Assembly (NCBI RefSeq): GCF_022171985.1
Contig: NZ_JAJVHF010000002.1
Coordinates: 310,001 to 374,000, forward strand
Direction of reading: 5' to 3'
Source of the DNA: Huaxiibacter chinensis
GTDB lineage: Bacteria > Pseudomonadota > Gammaproteobacteria > Enterobacterales > Enterobacteriaceae
DNA length: 64,000 bases
Numbering within the stretch: position 1 is the first letter of the stretch; every line of letters begins with the position of its first letter. The notes under the pieces are model-generated. The model searched no databases, had not been told where the DNA came from, and saw only the letters and a program-made list of their open reading frames with translations. Shown here in pieces: positions 63,636 to 64,000 of this stretch. A program made the translations under genes and the position numbers.

Positions 63636-64000
63636 ATAGAGCGCCGGACGCATCACGCTAATCTTCTCTGTTTCCAGCGCGTGTGCCAGCGGCTCGATGT
63701 CCTCCGCCGTGGCGCTTCGCCAGGCCGCCGCATCGCCGTAAATCCCGTGGGCATGAAATGCGTTGATGCGTACAGGTATGTCACCTAGCGAGTGAATAAA
63801 GGCGACAAGGGGTTTGAGATTTTCCAGATAATCGCAGTGGTCGGGGATCACCAGCAAACGCAATTCGGTGAGGCGATGATGCTGCGCCAGCCAGCGAATG
63901 CTCTGTTTAATCACTCCGTTTTCGCGTCCGGTCAGAAAGCGATGATGGTCATTGTTCCACGCCTTCAGATCGAGCATCGCACCGTCAAAAACGGGGAGTA
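63630..64000 (-). CDS. yjjW: YjjW glycyl-radical activating enzyme, C-terminal part (cut by window)
   Basis: The reading frame is open to the right edge (codons ...[15 protein letters not shown]), so only the C-terminal ~123 residues of an activase of about 287 are visible; the Fe-S CxxxCxxC part lies outside. [18 protein letters not shown] and [15 protein letters not shown] match radical-SAM glycyl-radical activases; E. coli order yjjV-yjjW-yjjI supports the name. Its end overlaps yjjV by six bases. Confidence 0.9.
   Translation of the reverse strand, partial: LPVFDGAMLDLKAWNNDHHRFLTGRENGVIKQSIRWLAQHHRLTELRLLVIPDHCDYLENLKPLVAFIHSLGDIPVRINAFHAHGIYGDAAAWRSATAEDIEPLAHALETEKISVMRPALYL

Overview
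The window is a chromosomal segment of an enteric gammaproteobacterium. The right-hand part keeps the E. coli K-12 order almost gene for gene (yjiA-yjiX-btsT-tsr-opgB-yjjA-dnaC-dnaT-yjjB-yjjP-yjjQ-bglJ-fhuF-yjjZ-tRNA-Leu x3-rsmC-holD-rimI-yjjG-prfC-osmY-ytjA-yjjU-yjjV-yjjW). The chromosomal fosA, foxA, second tryptophanyl-tRNA synthetase and GC-rich REP elements point to the Enterobacter cloacae complex or a close relative (inference; no search was run).

Layout. 0.15-6.8 kb is accessory: a broken CdiA/filamentous-haemagglutinin fragment, a DUF1349 protein, a second TrpRS (trpS2) preceded by what looks like a complete tryptophan attenuator with a Trp-Trp leader peptide, fosA divergent from it, and a LacI-controlled GH5-like glycosidase plus GPH sugar transporter. 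6.7-35 kb corresponds to the variable E. coli 'immigration control region' between yjiR/yjiS/yjiN and yjiA. It holds a McrBC type IV restriction system, a ClpP paralogue with an altered catalytic triad, roxA, a ferrioxamine-type receptor (foxA) with an AraC regulator, yjiR-yjiS, a second MocR regulator with a divergent AhpD-like gene, a LysR/ALDH/ABM/ACT/ArsR cluster, a MarR-HlyD-DUF2955 efflux operon, yjiN-lysE, an ALDH, yfaZ and a NERD-domain SF1 helicase. 35-64 kb is mostly core genome with small insertions: a WYL regulator, ohr-ohrR-tetR, an orphan PTS EIIC, a YbaK-like deacylase and a diguanylate cyclase.

Regulation can be read directly at many places: the trpS2 attenuator, CRP and BtsR-like sites at btsT, a near-consensus sigma-28 promoter at tsr, Fur boxes at foxA, fhuF and yjjZ, a stringent-type tRNA-Leu promoter, a sigma-S-like -10 upstream of osmY, and perfect palindromes at the glycosidase operon, ohr and the PTS EIIC.

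Functional groups: iron uptake and release (foxA, fhuF, yjjZ); replication restart and initiation (dnaT, dnaC, holD); translation (trpS2, rsmC, rimI, prfC, roxA, tRNA-Leu, YbaK-like); defence (mcrBC, probably the NERD helicase); antibiotic and peroxide resistance (fosA, ohr); pyruvate uptake and chemotaxis (btsT, tsr). The most interesting item is the trpS2 attenuator with its overlapping divergent fosA promoter; next are the ClpP paralogue with a Ser-His-Asn active site and the NERD helicase in the immigration control region.
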